Assembly: GCF_003058165.1 (NCBI RefSeq)
Contig: NZ_QBUC01000016.1
Location: 1 to 64,000 of the forward strand
Length of the DNA: 64,000 nt
Source: Paenisporosarcina sp. OV554
Lineage (GTDB): Bacteria > Bacillota > Bacilli > Bacillales_A > Planococcaceae
Direction: 5' to 3'
Shown: one piece after another, positions 46,338 to 56,012 of the stretch
How positions within the stretch are numbered: position 1 is the stretch's first letter
Layout: each line of letters begins with the position of its first letter
The notes under the pieces: generated by a model
What the model saw: the letters and a program-made list of their open reading frames with translations, nothing else
The model's database searches: none
Told to the model about the DNA's origin: nothing
Made by a program: the position numbers and the translations under genes

Positions 46338-46853
46338 CTACTTTCGATTTTTCTTGAGATGTAATCCTTTTTCCTGAGCTAAGGCTTGGAGCTTTTTTAA
46401 ATAATCGTTCTCCGCTCTCAAATAGTTAACTTCTTCTTGAAGTGCTTCAACAGAATCTGATGATTGAGCTATTTTGGTTCCTTTTTTAATTTCTTTATTC
46501 ATAGAACGACGCCCCTTTTTCTTTGGTTGTAGGGCGTCTATCCCGCCTTCTTCAAGATCGATTCTCCACTTGCGAATCAAACTGGGAGAAGGGATGTTTA
46601 GTATTGCGGCGGTTTCGTTAGACGACGTCCCATTTTCATCCATATAGTTAAGTACGTCAAGTTTATCCTGTACGGAATAGCTTGTATAGGATTTCTTTAG
46701 TCCTTGGGGACCATGATGTTGATAATGATAGACCCAGTTTCCAACAGTGTATTTAGAAGTACCTATTTCTTTCGCAAGCGCTTGAAAACTTTTAATGCCA
46801 TCGATGTATTTTAATACAGTCGATAACTTTACTTCATAAGTAAATTTGGTCAT
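46338..46853 (-). CDS. IS3-family transposase OrfA
   Basis: About 171 residues with two helix-turn-helix units (SFQALAKEIGTSKYTVGNWV, and NETAAILNIPSPSLIRKW) and a C-terminal coiled coil (VEALQEEVNYLRAENDYLKK). GGAGGTG precedes the ATG at 46853. Near its 3' end an AAGAAAAAT stretch allows -1 slippage into the frame encoding VVLELRKKHELAILLQISGI. Confidence 0.9.
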   Translation of the reverse strand: MTKFTYEVKLSTVLKYIDGIKSFQALAKEIGTSKYTVGNWVYHYQHHGPQGLKKSYTSYSVQDKLDVLNYMDENGTSSNETAAILNIPSPSLIRKWRIDLEEGGIDALQPKKKGRRSMNKEIKKGTKIAQSSDSVEALQEEVNYLRAENDYLKKLQALAQEKGLHLKKNRK

Positions 46854-47379
46854 AAAAAAACTGCACCTCCAATTGTTAGTTGAGTCTAACAATTGGGGTG
46901 CAGTTCACATCGGTAAAAACGAGCTTATTTGTAAAATTCTTGTGGGTACAATTGAACCTCATATCTTAGCAGATTTTCAAAAAAGATGCCGCGAGCTTGG
47001 TATTACGGATCAATTTTAGAAATTGGTTCAACTTATGGATTTTTCTCATACAACAACTTTACCAGGATTGCATATGTCTAATATCAAAAAAGAGCTACTA
47101 ACAGTTATGCTTTACTTCATTTTATTAGGACAATTCATCCCAAAGGAGCACGATTTTCACGAAAATATCAAACTCACTGCCCCACCTTCATTTTTAGAGT
47201 TAGCATCAAAGAGCGTGGATAAAAAAACTTTAAAGCAATTATTAAACAATTTAGAAAGTGTATATTAAAAAATATGAGGCCTATCGAAACTAACTATACT
47301 GTAGTTACCTTAATGTTCGAAACTTGAGTGCGTTTATACGAGTTTACCCGGCTTAATTATGTTGTTTTAAATATCGTTA

Positions 47380-47568
47380 CGAGCTGACATAGATGCATTG
47401 TGGCAAAATGTAAATGGCACCTGGAAAGCCAATCATTCATGTGGTCATGATGCACATACAACCGTTTAAAGGGCTTACTATTCATTAAATTCTAAAAAAA
47501 CAGAAAATAATATTGTTTTTAATCTTCCTAGTGATTACTATCATTCTTTTTATAATTTAGAAGAATGA
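47380..47568 (+). pseudogene. Remnant of an M20-family amidohydrolase gene
   Basis: An open segment encodes RADIDAL, then [18 protein letters not shown]. This matches the metal-binding region of M20 aminoacylase/carboxypeptidases (the GHDAH motif). A stop follows at 47467. A few related-looking residues continue to 47568. Neither the start nor the rest of the enzyme is present. Confidence 0.65.
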
Positions 47569-47620
47569 AAGAGATTTATACTAAAATTTATCTGAAAATT
47601 CATTTAATGGAGGGAAGCAA

Positions 47621-49042
47621 ATGTTAATAGCTCAAAGTATGACTACATTTGAAGAATCAGCTCAAAAATTAATTGATAAATATCAAATTCCAGGTGTTGC
47701 TCTTGGTATTGCTAAAGATGGGAAAATTGATTATGAAAATGGATTTGGTTATTCAAACGTGGAGAACAAAAAGCCGGTAACGATGGATACGGTATTTGGA
47801 ATTGCCTCAGTAACTAAATCCTTTACATGTGTTGCCATTATGCAACTCCAAGAATCAGGGAAACTAAATGTTCATGACCCAGTTGTGAAATATTTCGAAA
47901 ATTTTAAAACTCCTTCTAAATTCAAAAATAAAATTAGCATCCATCATTTCATGACACATTCTGCTGGCATTCCACCATTATCAACTTTAGTATACGCAAA
48001 TAAACGAAGTTTTGATGAAGATCCATCTGTAAATGATTATCCAGGTTTGAAAATTAGTGAAGATGAAGAGCAAGGTCCAATTGATACCTATGAACAACTG
48101 TTAGAGTATATAGGGAAACAAAAATATGAACTATTAGGTGAACCAGGCAAAGAATTTAGTTATTCTAACGATAGCTATGCATTACTTGGTGCAATTATTG
48201 AGAAAGTTAGTGGTCAAAAGTATGAGGATTACATTGAAGAACACATTTTAAAGCCTGCTGGAATGATTCATTCTTGTTGTAGTGTGGAAGACCTAGATGG
48301 TTATGAAGATATAACCTCTTTATACGCAACAAGAAAAAGTGAAAGTGGAGAAGAAGTTTACGAAGCACCTGTATGGTGGAAATCACCTGCAATGCTTGCT
48401 GCTGGCTATTTGAAATCCACTGTAAATGATATGTTAAATTATGCTGAAATTTTTAGAAATAAAGGAAAAGTTGGAGATAATCAACTTCTAACTCCAGAAA
48501 GCGTAAAAGCCATGATTACGCCTCATATTGAATGTGCACCAGGAGTGTTTTATGGTTATGGATTAATGCTTACACCAGATTATTATGGGGGAACTTTAGT
48601 CGAACATGGTGGAAACTTGAAAGCAATTTCTTCTTTAATGGTAGTTGTACCTGAAAGAGGCATTTCAGGAATGGTGCTGACGAACTTAGCAGGTGTACCT
48701 GCAACAACTATTCTTAAGGGAGCTTTGAATGTTTACGAAGGTAGAGATTTTGATGCTCTAACAACTAAAAAAGAAGATTACACGTACACTGATGAGCAAT
48801 TAAAAGAATTCGAAGGTAAATATGTATCGAATGAAGGTATGAGTTTAGAGGTGAACGTGAAGGATTCTAATTTGGAATTCTCAGTTCCAGGATTTATTTT
48901 TCAGGTGAAAAGCATCGGAGCAGATTTATTTTCAGCTAAAATAAAAGATCAGAATGAAGTCATTCGTTTTGTTAGGAATGATTCAGGAGAGATATACCGT
49001 GTAGCCTATCACTTTAGACAGTTTCCGAAAGTTGAGAAATAA
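47621..49042 (+). CDS. Serine hydrolase of the beta-lactamase/penicillin-binding protein fold (class C-like)
   Basis: 473 residues. The SxxK motif is S63-V-T-K66, the YxN motif Y181-S-N183, and the third motif is HGG in GTLVEHGGNLKAIS (about 340). The last 100 residues form a small beta domain (DUF3471-like). No signal peptide is visible, so it is probably cytoplasmic. Relatives are esterases, D-aminopeptidases or PBP4*-type proteins rather than true beta-lactamases. GGAGGGA precedes the ATG; it is monocistronic with a terminator. Confidence 0.85.
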   Translation: MLIAQSMTTFEESAQKLIDKYQIPGVALGIAKDGKIDYENGFGYSNVENKKPVTMDTVFGIASVTKSFTCVAIMQLQESGKLNVHDPVVKYFENFKTPSKFKNKISIHHFMTHSAGIPPLSTLVYANKRSFDEDPSVNDYPGLKISEDEEQGPIDTYEQLLEYIGKQKYELLGEPGKEFSYSNDSYALLGAIIEKVSGQKYEDYIEEHILKPAGMIHSCCSVEDLDGYEDITSLYATRKSESGEEVYEAPVWWKSPAMLAAGYLKSTVNDMLNYAEIFRNKGKVGDNQLLTPESVKAMITPHIECAPGVFYGYGLMLTPDYYGGTLVEHGGNLKAISSLMVVVPERGISGMVLTNLAGVPATTILKGALNVYEGRDFDALTTKKEDYTYTDEQLKEFEGKYVSNEGMSLEVNVKDSNLEFSVPGFIFQVKSIGADLFSAKIKDQNEVIRFVRNDSGEIYRVAYHFRQFPKVEK

Positions 49043-49058
49043 CGAATAAAAGCAATCA

Positions 49059-49091
49059 ATCCTTAGCTATTCTTAGATAGCTAAGGATTTT
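49059..49091 (+). terminator. Terminator of the serine hydrolase gene
   Basis: AATCCTTAGCTAT pairs with ATAGCTAAGGATT, then TTATTTT, about 17 bases past the stop. Confidence 0.88.
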
Positions 49092-49145
49092 ATTTTACTA
49101 ACAGTTAAATAAAGCTTTAAGTTACTAGTTTTTATAATGTTACAC

Positions 49146-49172
49146 AAAAAGACCGATTGAGGTCTTTTTTCT
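49146..49172 (+). terminator. Second terminator-like hairpin
   Basis: AAAAAGACC pairs with GGTCTTTTT around GATTGA, followed by TC. It backs up the preceding terminator. Confidence 0.7.
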
Positions 49173-49617
49173 TTGATAAAACTCATAAACATCTTAAAAT
49201 AATCTCCCATTTTTAATTAAATAGGTTATGGCAATGGAGGATTGACTATATTAGTGACTATTTAAGTAGCGAAACCTTATAAACAAAAGAGTAGCATAAT
49301 GGATAATATCGTACTTATACAAGTTTTCAAACGATCACTGTACTTAGAATTTCAAATATATTGGATGAAAGGAAACATATTTGAAGTAGCATATCAATTT
49401 ACTACATGGCTTCTGGTTTGAGCTGAATATAAATTCAGAATCGGTATTGCCTCGTTTTAGCTCAGAAAAGGACTCGTAAAATTGATCCAGTTTTTTGTTT
49501 CATAGCCATTGCATGGCACATGGATAAGAAAAGGGATTGTGAATCTAAAATAAACAGAAATAATAATCATTTTTATAAAAGAGTATTGCGAAAATTTTTA
49601 TAATTCTTTACAATAAA
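49173..49617. other. Intergenic region before the second peptide-uptake operon
   Basis: About 445 AT-rich bases with no gene I can support. The operon promoter should be near its 3' end, next to the palindromes at 49618-49643. Confidence 0.5.
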
Positions 49618-49643
49618 TGAAACCGCGTTTCACATAGTGAAAC
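49618..49643 (+). promoter_or_regulatory. Overlapping palindromes, candidate IclR operator
   Basis: TGAAACCGCGTTTCA (49618-49632) and GTTTCACATAGTGAAAC (49627-49643) are both perfect inverted repeats sharing one half-site, giving three TGAAAC half-sites in alternating orientation. They lie 18-43 bases before the first ATG of the operon, which encodes its own IclR-family regulator. The half-site resembles known IclR/KdgR-type TGAAA sites. Confidence 0.7.
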
Positions 49644-49660
49644 ATAAAAGGGGTGTTTCT

Positions 49661-50650
49661 ATGGTTTCAAAAATAATGGAAGTCAAAAATTTGCAAGTTG
49701 GAATCAATCATGATAATCGTGATGTCGCGATTGTTAATGGAATAAGTTTTCATTTAAATAAGGGTGAAACTTTGGGCATCGTTGGTGAATCTGGTTGTGG
49801 GAAAAGTATGACGTCTCTATCGTTAATGGGATTGTTACCGCCCGGTGTACGTTGGCAAGATGGGGATATTCAAGTCGATAAATTGCAATTTAAAAACTTT
49901 AAGAATAAAGATTGGCGAAAAGTACGAGGGAAAAAAATCTCGATGATTTTCCAAGAGCCAATGAGTTCCTTGAATCCGGTTTATACGGTCGGCGATCAAA
50001 TTATGGAAATGGTATTAAATCACGAGAATGTCTCTAAGAAACTAGCACGCGTGCGAGCATTGGAAATGTTGCATTTAGTAGGGATTCCGAGACCTAATCA
50101 AGTGCTGGACGAATATCCACATCAGTTGTCTGGAGGTATGAGACAACGGATAATGATTGCAATTGCATTATCATGTAATCCTGAAATACTAATTGCGGAT
50201 GAACCGACAACTGCTCTCGATGTAACGATACAAGCACAAATTTTAGAGTTAATGAAAAAAATTCAAAATCAGTTACATATGTCCATCGTGTTAATCACAC
50301 ATGATTTAGGCGTAGTTGCTGAAATGTGTGATCGCGTAGTAGTAATGTACGCTGGAGAGATTGTAGAGGTAGCGCAAATCGTGAATTTGTTCGATTCACC
50401 GAAGCATCCCTATACACAAGGCCTGTTAAAGTCACTTCCTGATATCAATGTACAAAAAGAGTATTTATCTTCTATTCCAGGTGTGGTTCCCGCACCTGGA
50501 AATATGCCAATAGGATGCAGATTTGCACCGCGTTGTCCGATGGCTCATGAAAGATGCAAAGAAGCCCCTCCTTTGCTAACAACCTCGGATGGTTCAGAAG
50601 TACAATGTTGGTTGTATGATGACGGTGCCGAAAAGGAGGAGATTCGGTGA
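49661..50650 (+). CDS. Peptide ABC transporter ATP-binding protein (DppD/OppD type), second system
   Basis: 329 residues. Walker A is GESGCGKS, the signature LSGGMRQR, Walker [11 protein letters not shown]-loop LITHDLGVV, and the C-terminal extension has [16 protein letters not shown] choose ATG 49661, eight bases after AAAGGGGTG; a GTG at 49637 lies inside the operator palindrome. It opens the operon, an unusual order with ATPases first. The stop overlaps the next GTG. Confidence 0.93.
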   Translation: MVSKIMEVKNLQVGINHDNRDVAIVNGISFHLNKGETLGIVGESGCGKSMTSLSLMGLLPPGVRWQDGDIQVDKLQFKNFKNKDWRKVRGKKISMIFQEPMSSLNPVYTVGDQIMEMVLNHENVSKKLARVRALEMLHLVGIPRPNQVLDEYPHQLSGGMRQRIMIAIALSCNPEILIADEPTTALDVTIQAQILELMKKIQNQLHMSIVLITHDLGVVAEMCDRVVVMYAGEIVEVAQIVNLFDSPKHPYTQGLLKSLPDINVQKEYLSSIPGVVPAPGNMPIGCRFAPRCPMAHERCKEAPPLLTTSDGSEVQCWLYDDGAEKEEIR

Positions 50651-51699
50651 ATAGTGAACAAGATGTATTGCTAAAAGTCGATAACTTAAAAAAATACTTT
50701 CCGATAAAAGGTGGCGTTTTCGGAAAAAAAACGCTGCAATATGTAAAAGCGGTAGATGACATTTCATTTGAAGTAAAGCGCGGTGAAACATTTGGAATCG
50801 TTGGTGAATCGGGTTGCGGAAAAAGTACGGCTGGCAGGACGATTATGCGCTTGCTGGAACCAACGGGCGGTGATATTTATTTTGAAAGCAAAAATTTAGC
50901 GAATCTCGATAAAACACAAATGCGAAAGATACGAAAAGATATTCAAATCGTGTTCCAAGATCCATTTGCTTCACTGAATCCACGTATGCGTGTGTTCGAC
51001 ATTATTGAAGAACCGTTAATCAATTTTGGCGTGACAGACCGTCAAGAACGAGTAAGGAGAGTTCATGAAGTAGCGGATCAAGTGGGACTTACACTAGCGC
51101 AGTTAAAGCGATTGCCTCATGAATTTTCAGGGGGGCAAAGGCAGCGGATTGGGATTGCGCGTGCGTTAATCTCTAAACCAAAGCTTATCATTGCTGATGA
51201 GCCAGTATCAGCTCTCGATGTATCGATTCAATCACAAGTACTGAACTTAATGAAGGATTTACAAAAAGAGTTTGGCTTAACTTATATTTTCATCTCGCAT
51301 GATTTAAGTGTAGTGAAGCATTTCTGTGACCGTATAGGTGTGATGTATTTAGGGAAAATGGTTGAAATTGCAGGGAAACATGAACTGTATGGCCGACCTC
51401 TTCACCCCTATGCGGAAGCTTTGTTATCAGCATTGCCAAGTTCACATCCGCTTAACAAAAAAGAACGGATTATATTAACCGGAGATGTGCCAAGTCCTGC
51501 AAATCCCCCAAGTGGCTGTACGTTCCATCCAAGGTGTTTTTCGTGCATGGATATTTGCAAAACGGTAAAACCGACCCTGTTGGAAGTTGAAAATAATCAT
51601 CAAGTATCTTGTCACTTGTATCAAGATACTGGAATTGTTGAAAATAACCCTCAGGATTCTCCTCTCTTGTATCAAGAGGCCGGAGTTGAAATTAGATGA
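50647..51699 (+). CDS. Peptide ABC transporter ATP-binding protein (DppF/OppF type), second system
   Basis: 350 residues with Walker A GESGCGKS, signature [11 protein letters not shown], Walker [13 protein letters not shown] and the oligopeptide extension [15 protein letters not shown]. The GTG start overlaps the previous stop (GTGA) with AGGAGG nearby. The last 30 residues contain an imperfect repeat ([13 protein letters not shown], then [10 protein letters not shown]), not usual for the family. Partner of the preceding ATPase. Confidence 0.93.
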   Translation: MNSEQDVLLKVDNLKKYFPIKGGVFGKKTLQYVKAVDDISFEVKRGETFGIVGESGCGKSTAGRTIMRLLEPTGGDIYFESKNLANLDKTQMRKIRKDIQIVFQDPFASLNPRMRVFDIIEEPLINFGVTDRQERVRRVHEVADQVGLTLAQLKRLPHEFSGGQRQRIGIARALISKPKLIIADEPVSALDVSIQSQVLNLMKDLQKEFGLTYIFISHDLSVVKHFCDRIGVMYLGKMVEIAGKHELYGRPLHPYAEALLSALPSSHPLNKKERIILTGDVPSPANPPSGCTFHPRCFSCMDICKTVKPTLLEVENNHQVSCHLYQDTGIVENNPQDSPLLYQEAGVEIR

Positions 51700-52523
51700 G
51701 TAAAACCATAGAAAAAGGCTTACAACTTTTGGACTTATTTACGGAAGATAAACCTTCATGGCGGCTTGAGGAAATCTCTACAGAAAAAAAAATTCCGAAA
51801 GCAACCGCACTCCGGATTCTTCGAAGTTTCGTGGAATATGGGTATTTGCAAAGAATACCGGTTGAACGAAATGGTGTATTAATTGATGGAGATTCGTACT
51901 CATTAGGACTGAAACTTCTCCAACTAGGAGAACTAGTTGCAAGCGGTTTAGAAATTCGCCAAATTGCCTTGCCTTACATGAGATTATTACAATGTAACTT
52001 TAATGAAGCTGTGCAGTTAGTGACAAGAGAAAAACTAGAAGGTGTTTATATTGAAAAAGTAGAGAGTACGAGACCTGTCAGATTGTATACACGTGTTGGC
52101 AGGTTGGCTCCTTTATACGCAGGAGCATGTACACGAACACTTTTATCTTTTTTGTCCGATGAAGAAATTAATGAAATCTTACATCAAACAATGAATGTGT
52201 ATGCAAGCAATACGCCAAAAACGAGTGAAGAAGTGTGGCAACGTATTGAGGAAACACGAAAAAGTGGTTTCGCATATAGTAATTCCGAACTGGAAGAAGG
52301 CACAGTTTCAATTGCCGTGCCTATCTTCAATCGTAAAGGTATTGTGGAATTTTCCATTAGTATTGCCGGATTTGCAACATCTTTGCCAGAAGAAAATATT
52401 GACAAGTATATTGAACCTTTATGGGAAGTTGCAGCACATATTTCAAATAAAATCGGTTTTTCAAGGCCATATCCGTATGGTCCTCACATGATAAAAATTA
52501 ATAATAAGGGGATGGAGATATGA
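51696..52523 (+). CDS. IclR-family transcriptional regulator
   Basis: 275 residues. The N-terminal winged helix (1-75) starts with [14 protein letters not shown] and KATALRILRSFVEYGYLQRI; the C-terminal effector domain has RLAPLYAGACTRTLLSFL and STRPVRLYTRVG. IclR proteins bind small carboxylates or similar metabolites. It is embedded in the operon with ATGA overlaps on both sides, so it is co-expressed with the transporter and is probably its own regulator at 49618-49643. Its ligand is unknown. Confidence 0.9.
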   Translation: MSKTIEKGLQLLDLFTEDKPSWRLEEISTEKKIPKATALRILRSFVEYGYLQRIPVERNGVLIDGDSYSLGLKLLQLGELVASGLEIRQIALPYMRLLQCNFNEAVQLVTREKLEGVYIEKVESTRPVRLYTRVGRLAPLYAGACTRTLLSFLSDEEINEILHQTMNVYASNTPKTSEEVWQRIEETRKSGFAYSNSELEEGTVSIAVPIFNRKGIVEFSISIAGFATSLPEENIDKYIEPLWEVAAHISNKIGFSRPYPYGPHMIKINNKGMEI

Positions 52524-54097
52524 AATTACGGGGATGGAAAACGCTGATATTATTAATGGTCCTAACACTATTTCTAGCAGCATGTTCAGGAGGTAGCAGT
52601 GAGACAGGAAAAGGAAGTGACTCGCCAACTGGAAAAAATCCAGCGAGCGACCGTGGAAATGAAGTTGTTATCGGTTTATCAAGTGATCCCCAAAGTTGGG
52701 ATCCAATTGATACATTCTTGCTTGACTGGAGTACAGTTGCAACTTCTGTTTTTGAAGGTTTAGTGGAACGTTCACTAGATTTAGAGTTACAACCAGGACT
52801 TGCTGAGAGTTGGGAATACCTGGATGATTCGACTTTGGAATTTAAGTTACGTCAAGGGGTTGTGTTCCATAACGGAGAACCGTTTAATGCGGATGCAGTT
52901 AAGTTCACTTTCGATCGTTTATTAGGTGAAGAAGGTCAGAAAGGTCCTCAATATTCAAACTATAAATCAATTAAAGAGGTTGAAGTGGTAGATGAATTTA
53001 CTGTAAAAATGCATCTGCAAAGTCCAGATCCAGTATTATTGACAAAATTAGCAGGTTACGGTGCGGTAATCGTTCCTCCTAAATATGTACAAGAAAAAGG
53101 CGATGATCATTTTAACAATAACCCAGTTGGTACTGGTCCATTTAAAATGACGGAATATAAACGCGATCAGCAATTCGTTTTGGAAAAGAACGCAGATTAC
53201 TGGAAAGAAGGACTTCCTAAGTTAGACAAAGTTACATTTAAAGTAATTCCAGAATCGTCTACTCGTTTGGCAGAACTTCAAACTGGTAAAATTGACATCA
53301 TGAAACGAGTAGAAGTAGCACAAGCGGCTACCGTGAAGCAGTCAGACTTCCTTGAATTGAAGGATGTAGGAACGCCAACAGTTTTCTCTCTACGTTTTGA
53401 CACTGCTCAAGAACCAATGGATGATGTACGTGTTCGACAAGCAATTAACTATGCAATAGATAAAGATGCTATTATTAAAGAAATTTTGGGAGGTTTTGGA
53501 AAACCAATCAGTACATTCCAAAGTGATTTATCATTTGGTAACAATCCTGATTTAAAACCTTATCCATATGATCCGGAAAAAGCGAAAGCATTACTAGCGG
53601 AAGCTGGAGTTGCCGAAGGAACGACACTTGAAGTCTTTATCCCTGGTAACGATGGAAACTTTAAAGAAATTACCCAAGCTGTTTCATTTTATTTAGAAGA
53701 AGTGGGAATAAAATTAAACATTAACAGTGTTGATGGCACAACATTAATCTCTGACTTGATTCCAAAAGGCGATGCGGGTCATATGTATCGTAATGGTTGG
53801 GGTGGATGGACACTTGATTACGACAATACAGCGTATTTAATGTATCACGAAGGTGAACAATGGAATCCAACTTTCAAAGATGAAAAAGTGGAAGAATTGT
53901 TAGCTGCTCAACGTGCAACAGTGGACCAAGAAGAACGCGAAGCTATATTTATGGAATTAACAACATTACTTTATGAATTAGCACCAGAAGTAAACTTATA
54001 TCAAGCAGTTGATTTATATGCTGTAAATAAACGTGTAGAAAACTTCCAACCGCCTCATGAAGATCGTATGCGTTTAGAAGAAGTAACTGTTAAATAG
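52520..54097 (+). CDS. Peptide ABC transporter substrate-binding lipoprotein, second system
   Basis: 525 residues, SBP family 5. The lipobox is LAAC with C22. EVVIGLSSDPQSWDPIDTF opens the mature domain; FKLRQGVVFHNGEPFNADAV and NPVGTGPFKMTEYKRD are the family signature segments. It overlaps the IclR stop by ATGA. Paralogous to the protein at 3323-4906 but clearly diverged. A terminator-like hairpin follows. Confidence 0.92.
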   Translation: MKLRGWKTLILLMVLTLFLAACSGGSSETGKGSDSPTGKNPASDRGNEVVIGLSSDPQSWDPIDTFLLDWSTVATSVFEGLVERSLDLELQPGLAESWEYLDDSTLEFKLRQGVVFHNGEPFNADAVKFTFDRLLGEEGQKGPQYSNYKSIKEVEVVDEFTVKMHLQSPDPVLLTKLAGYGAVIVPPKYVQEKGDDHFNNNPVGTGPFKMTEYKRDQQFVLEKNADYWKEGLPKLDKVTFKVIPESSTRLAELQTGKIDIMKRVEVAQAATVKQSDFLELKDVGTPTVFSLRFDTAQEPMDDVRVRQAINYAIDKDAIIKEILGGFGKPISTFQSDLSFGNNPDLKPYPYDPEKAKALLAEAGVAEGTTLEVFIPGNDGNFKEITQAVSFYLEEVGIKLNINSVDGTTLISDLIPKGDAGHMYRNGWGGWTLDYDNTAYLMYHEGEQWNPTFKDEKVEELLAAQRATVDQEEREAIFMELTTLLYELAPEVNLYQAVDLYAVNKRVENFQPPHEDRMRLEEVTVK

Positions 54098-54108
54098 TTT
54101 CTAGTAAT

Positions 54109-54144
54109 AGAGATAGTATGGTCCTCATACTATCTCTTTCTTTT
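54109..54144 (+). terminator. Intra-operon terminator-like hairpin after the second binding-protein gene
   Basis: AGAGATAGTATG pairs perfectly with CATACTATCTCT around GTCCT, then TTCTTTT. It lies between the binding-protein gene and the first permease, as at 4922-4955, and probably gives differential expression. Confidence 0.75.
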
Positions 54145-54166
54145 AAAAGGGGACGGAGGAAAAACC

Positions 54167-55099
54167 ATGTTAGCTTACGTTATTAGAAGATTGTTACATA
54201 CCATATTAGTTGTTTTTGTAATATCATTAATTATTTTCTTTTCAGTCCGATTGACAGGTGATCCTGTATCCGTAATGTTTTCTGCTGGAGAGCCTTCAAA
54301 AGAGGCTATTGCAGAATTGCGCAGTAATTTAGGGTTAGATAAACCTTTAGCGATTCAGTACGGTATCTTTTTAAAGGGGTTATTGACACTTGATTTCGGT
54401 GAATCTTTCCGAAGTGGAATGCCAGTCGGAACATTAATATTTGAAAGACTGTGGGCAACAATCGCCCTTGCCTTGGGGGGAATTTTCGTTGCAATCCTGA
54501 TTGCATTTCCTGTTGGTATATTATCGGCAGTCAAACGGGGTACAGGGGTAGACTTTTTTGGACGTATTTTTTCTTTAATTGGGATTTCATTTCCGAACTT
54601 CTGGTTAGGAATTATGCTTATTTTGGTTTTTAGCGTTCAATTGCAATGGTTGCCATCATCAGGTTTTGAAAGTATTAAACATTTAATCTTGCCTTCTATT
54701 ACTCTAGGTATGATTCTCTCTGGGATACTTGCAAGACTAGTCCGTTCATCGATGTTGGAAGTTTTGAACCAACAATATATTTCGACAGCGAAATCAAAAG
54801 GGATTAGTGAATGGTCTGTGATTATTAAACACGGTTTCCGTAACGCCCTGTTGCCCACTGTCACTTTTTTAGGAATGCAATTTGGCTCTTTACTTGGTGG
54901 AACGGTGATTGTAGAACAAGTATTTTCTTGGCCAGGAATTGGTCGACTTATTATTGATGCAATCAATCAACGAGACTATCCAGTGATTCAAGGTGGCGTC
55001 ATTTTCCTCGCCATTATTATGGTTGTGGTGAACTTACTTGTTGATTTGAGTTATTCATTAATCGATCCGAGAATTAAAGCTGGAAGGGGGAGTCAATAA
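54167..55099 (+). CDS. Peptide ABC transporter permease (DppB type), second system
   Basis: 310 residues with about six membrane segments. RLTGDPVSVMFSAG is the family's first-loop motif, and STAKSKGISEWSVIIKHGFR the EAA-type coupling loop. GGACGGAGGA precedes the ATG. The stop TAA overlaps the next start by one base. Confidence 0.93.
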   Translation: MLAYVIRRLLHTILVVFVISLIIFFSVRLTGDPVSVMFSAGEPSKEAIAELRSNLGLDKPLAIQYGIFLKGLLTLDFGESFRSGMPVGTLIFERLWATIALALGGIFVAILIAFPVGILSAVKRGTGVDFFGRIFSLIGISFPNFWLGIMLILVFSVQLQWLPSSGFESIKHLILPSITLGMILSGILARLVRSSMLEVLNQQYISTAKSKGISEWSVIIKHGFRNALLPTVTFLGMQFGSLLGGTVIVEQVFSWPGIGRLIIDAINQRDYPVIQGGVIFLAIIMVVVNLLVDLSYSLIDPRIKAGRGSQ

Positions 55100-56001
55100 T
55101 GGCTACCTTACAAACAAATGAATTTGAGATTCAACCGAAAAAGTCACTAGTATCTAAATTCTTTCGATTTGTTAAAAAGAATCCTGCAGGGTTTATCGGG
55201 CTGATTCTTGTTTTCTTAAGTGTATGCGGTGCTTTATTTGCTCAATGGATAGTTCCTTTCGATCCTTCAGAAGCCAGCTTAACTTCTAGGTTAGACGCAC
55301 CATCTTGGCAAGATCCAACGGGAGAGTCTCAATTTCTTTTAGGTGGGGATCAATTGGGGAGAGATTTACTTAGTCGCATTGTTTATGGCGCGAAAATCTC
55401 CTTGATGGTTGGGTTGTTTGGTGTACTTATTTCATTGGTTATAGGAACCGTAATGGGTTTAATTTCAGGGTATTTCGGTAAATGGTTGGATGACTTCATC
55501 ATGCGTGTTGCAGATATCCAATTGGCATTTCCATTCATCCTTTTTGCAATCGTCGTCATGAGTGTATTAGGGACTGGAATTTGGAAAATTATCATTATTC
55601 TCGGGCTTACCTATTGGGTTGGATTTGCTCGTCTAATAAGAGGACAAGTTATTTCACTAAAGGAGCAAGAGTTTATACATGCAGCGAAAGCAATTGGAGG
55701 AACCAATTTTACCATTATCAGAAAACATATTTTACCTAATGTTATGTCGTCTATTTTTGTATTAGGAACCATGTATATTGCAGAATTTATTTTACTTGAA
55801 GCATCATTAACATTTTTAGGGCTAGGTGTTGATCCTACCATTCCTTCTTGGGGCGGGATGTTGGCAGATAGTCGAAACTATATTACTACTGCCTGGTGGA
55901 CTGCTGTATTCCCAGGGGTAGCCATTATGTTAACTGTTTTAGGATTCAATTTATTAGGTGACTGGTTGCGCGATCGATTTGATCCGAATTTGAAATTGTA
56001 G
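55099..56001 (+). CDS. Peptide ABC transporter permease (DppC type), second system
   Basis: 300 residues: cytoplasmic N-terminus, about six membrane segments, EAA loop HAAKAIGGTNFTIIRKHILP, and the C-terminal GFNLLGDWLRDRFDPNLKL that closes DppC proteins. It is translationally coupled to the preceding gene (TAATG). GGGGGAG lies before its start. Confidence 0.93.
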   Translation: MATLQTNEFEIQPKKSLVSKFFRFVKKNPAGFIGLILVFLSVCGALFAQWIVPFDPSEASLTSRLDAPSWQDPTGESQFLLGGDQLGRDLLSRIVYGAKISLMVGLFGVLISLVIGTVMGLISGYFGKWLDDFIMRVADIQLAFPFILFAIVVMSVLGTGIWKIIIILGLTYWVGFARLIRGQVISLKEQEFIHAAKAIGGTNFTIIRKHILPNVMSSIFVLGTMYIAEFILLEASLTFLGLGVDPTIPSWGGMLADSRNYITTAWWTAVFPGVAIMLTVLGFNLLGDWLRDRFDPNLKL

Positions 56002-56012
56002 GTGATCGGTAA

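Larger units (their letters stand above)
45465..46907 (-). mobile_element. IS3-family (IS150 group) insertion sequence, about 1.44 kb
   Basis: It contains orfA and orfB on the minus strand. The ends are imperfect inverted repeats: TGAAGTGACCCCATAAAG at the left and, read outward-in from the right, TGAACTGCACCCCAATTG; both share ACCCCA and GTTAGAC blocks. I found no convincing target duplication. It is a different IS from the one at 1-632. A lost base in a poly-A tract probably disables it (see orfB). Confidence 0.85.
45375..47268 (+). pseudogene. Unknown gene split by the IS3 element and carrying a stop codon
   Basis: Left of the IS (45375-45464) an open frame reads RLLYGSDHNLSIEITGLVEQ. Right of it (46908-47268) a plus-strand frame continues with KNELICKILVGTIEPHILAD, has an in-frame TAG at about 47018, then LVQLMDFSHTTTLPGLHMSN to 47268. 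Both sides look like parts of one helical protein interrupted by the insertion. I cannot name the family. The exact 5' end is uncertain. Confidence 0.5.

Noticed and set aside
47621-49042. True beta-lactamase (antibiotic resistance) interpretation
   Set aside because: No export signal, extra C-terminal beta domain, and motif context typical of general serine esterases/peptidases of this fold.
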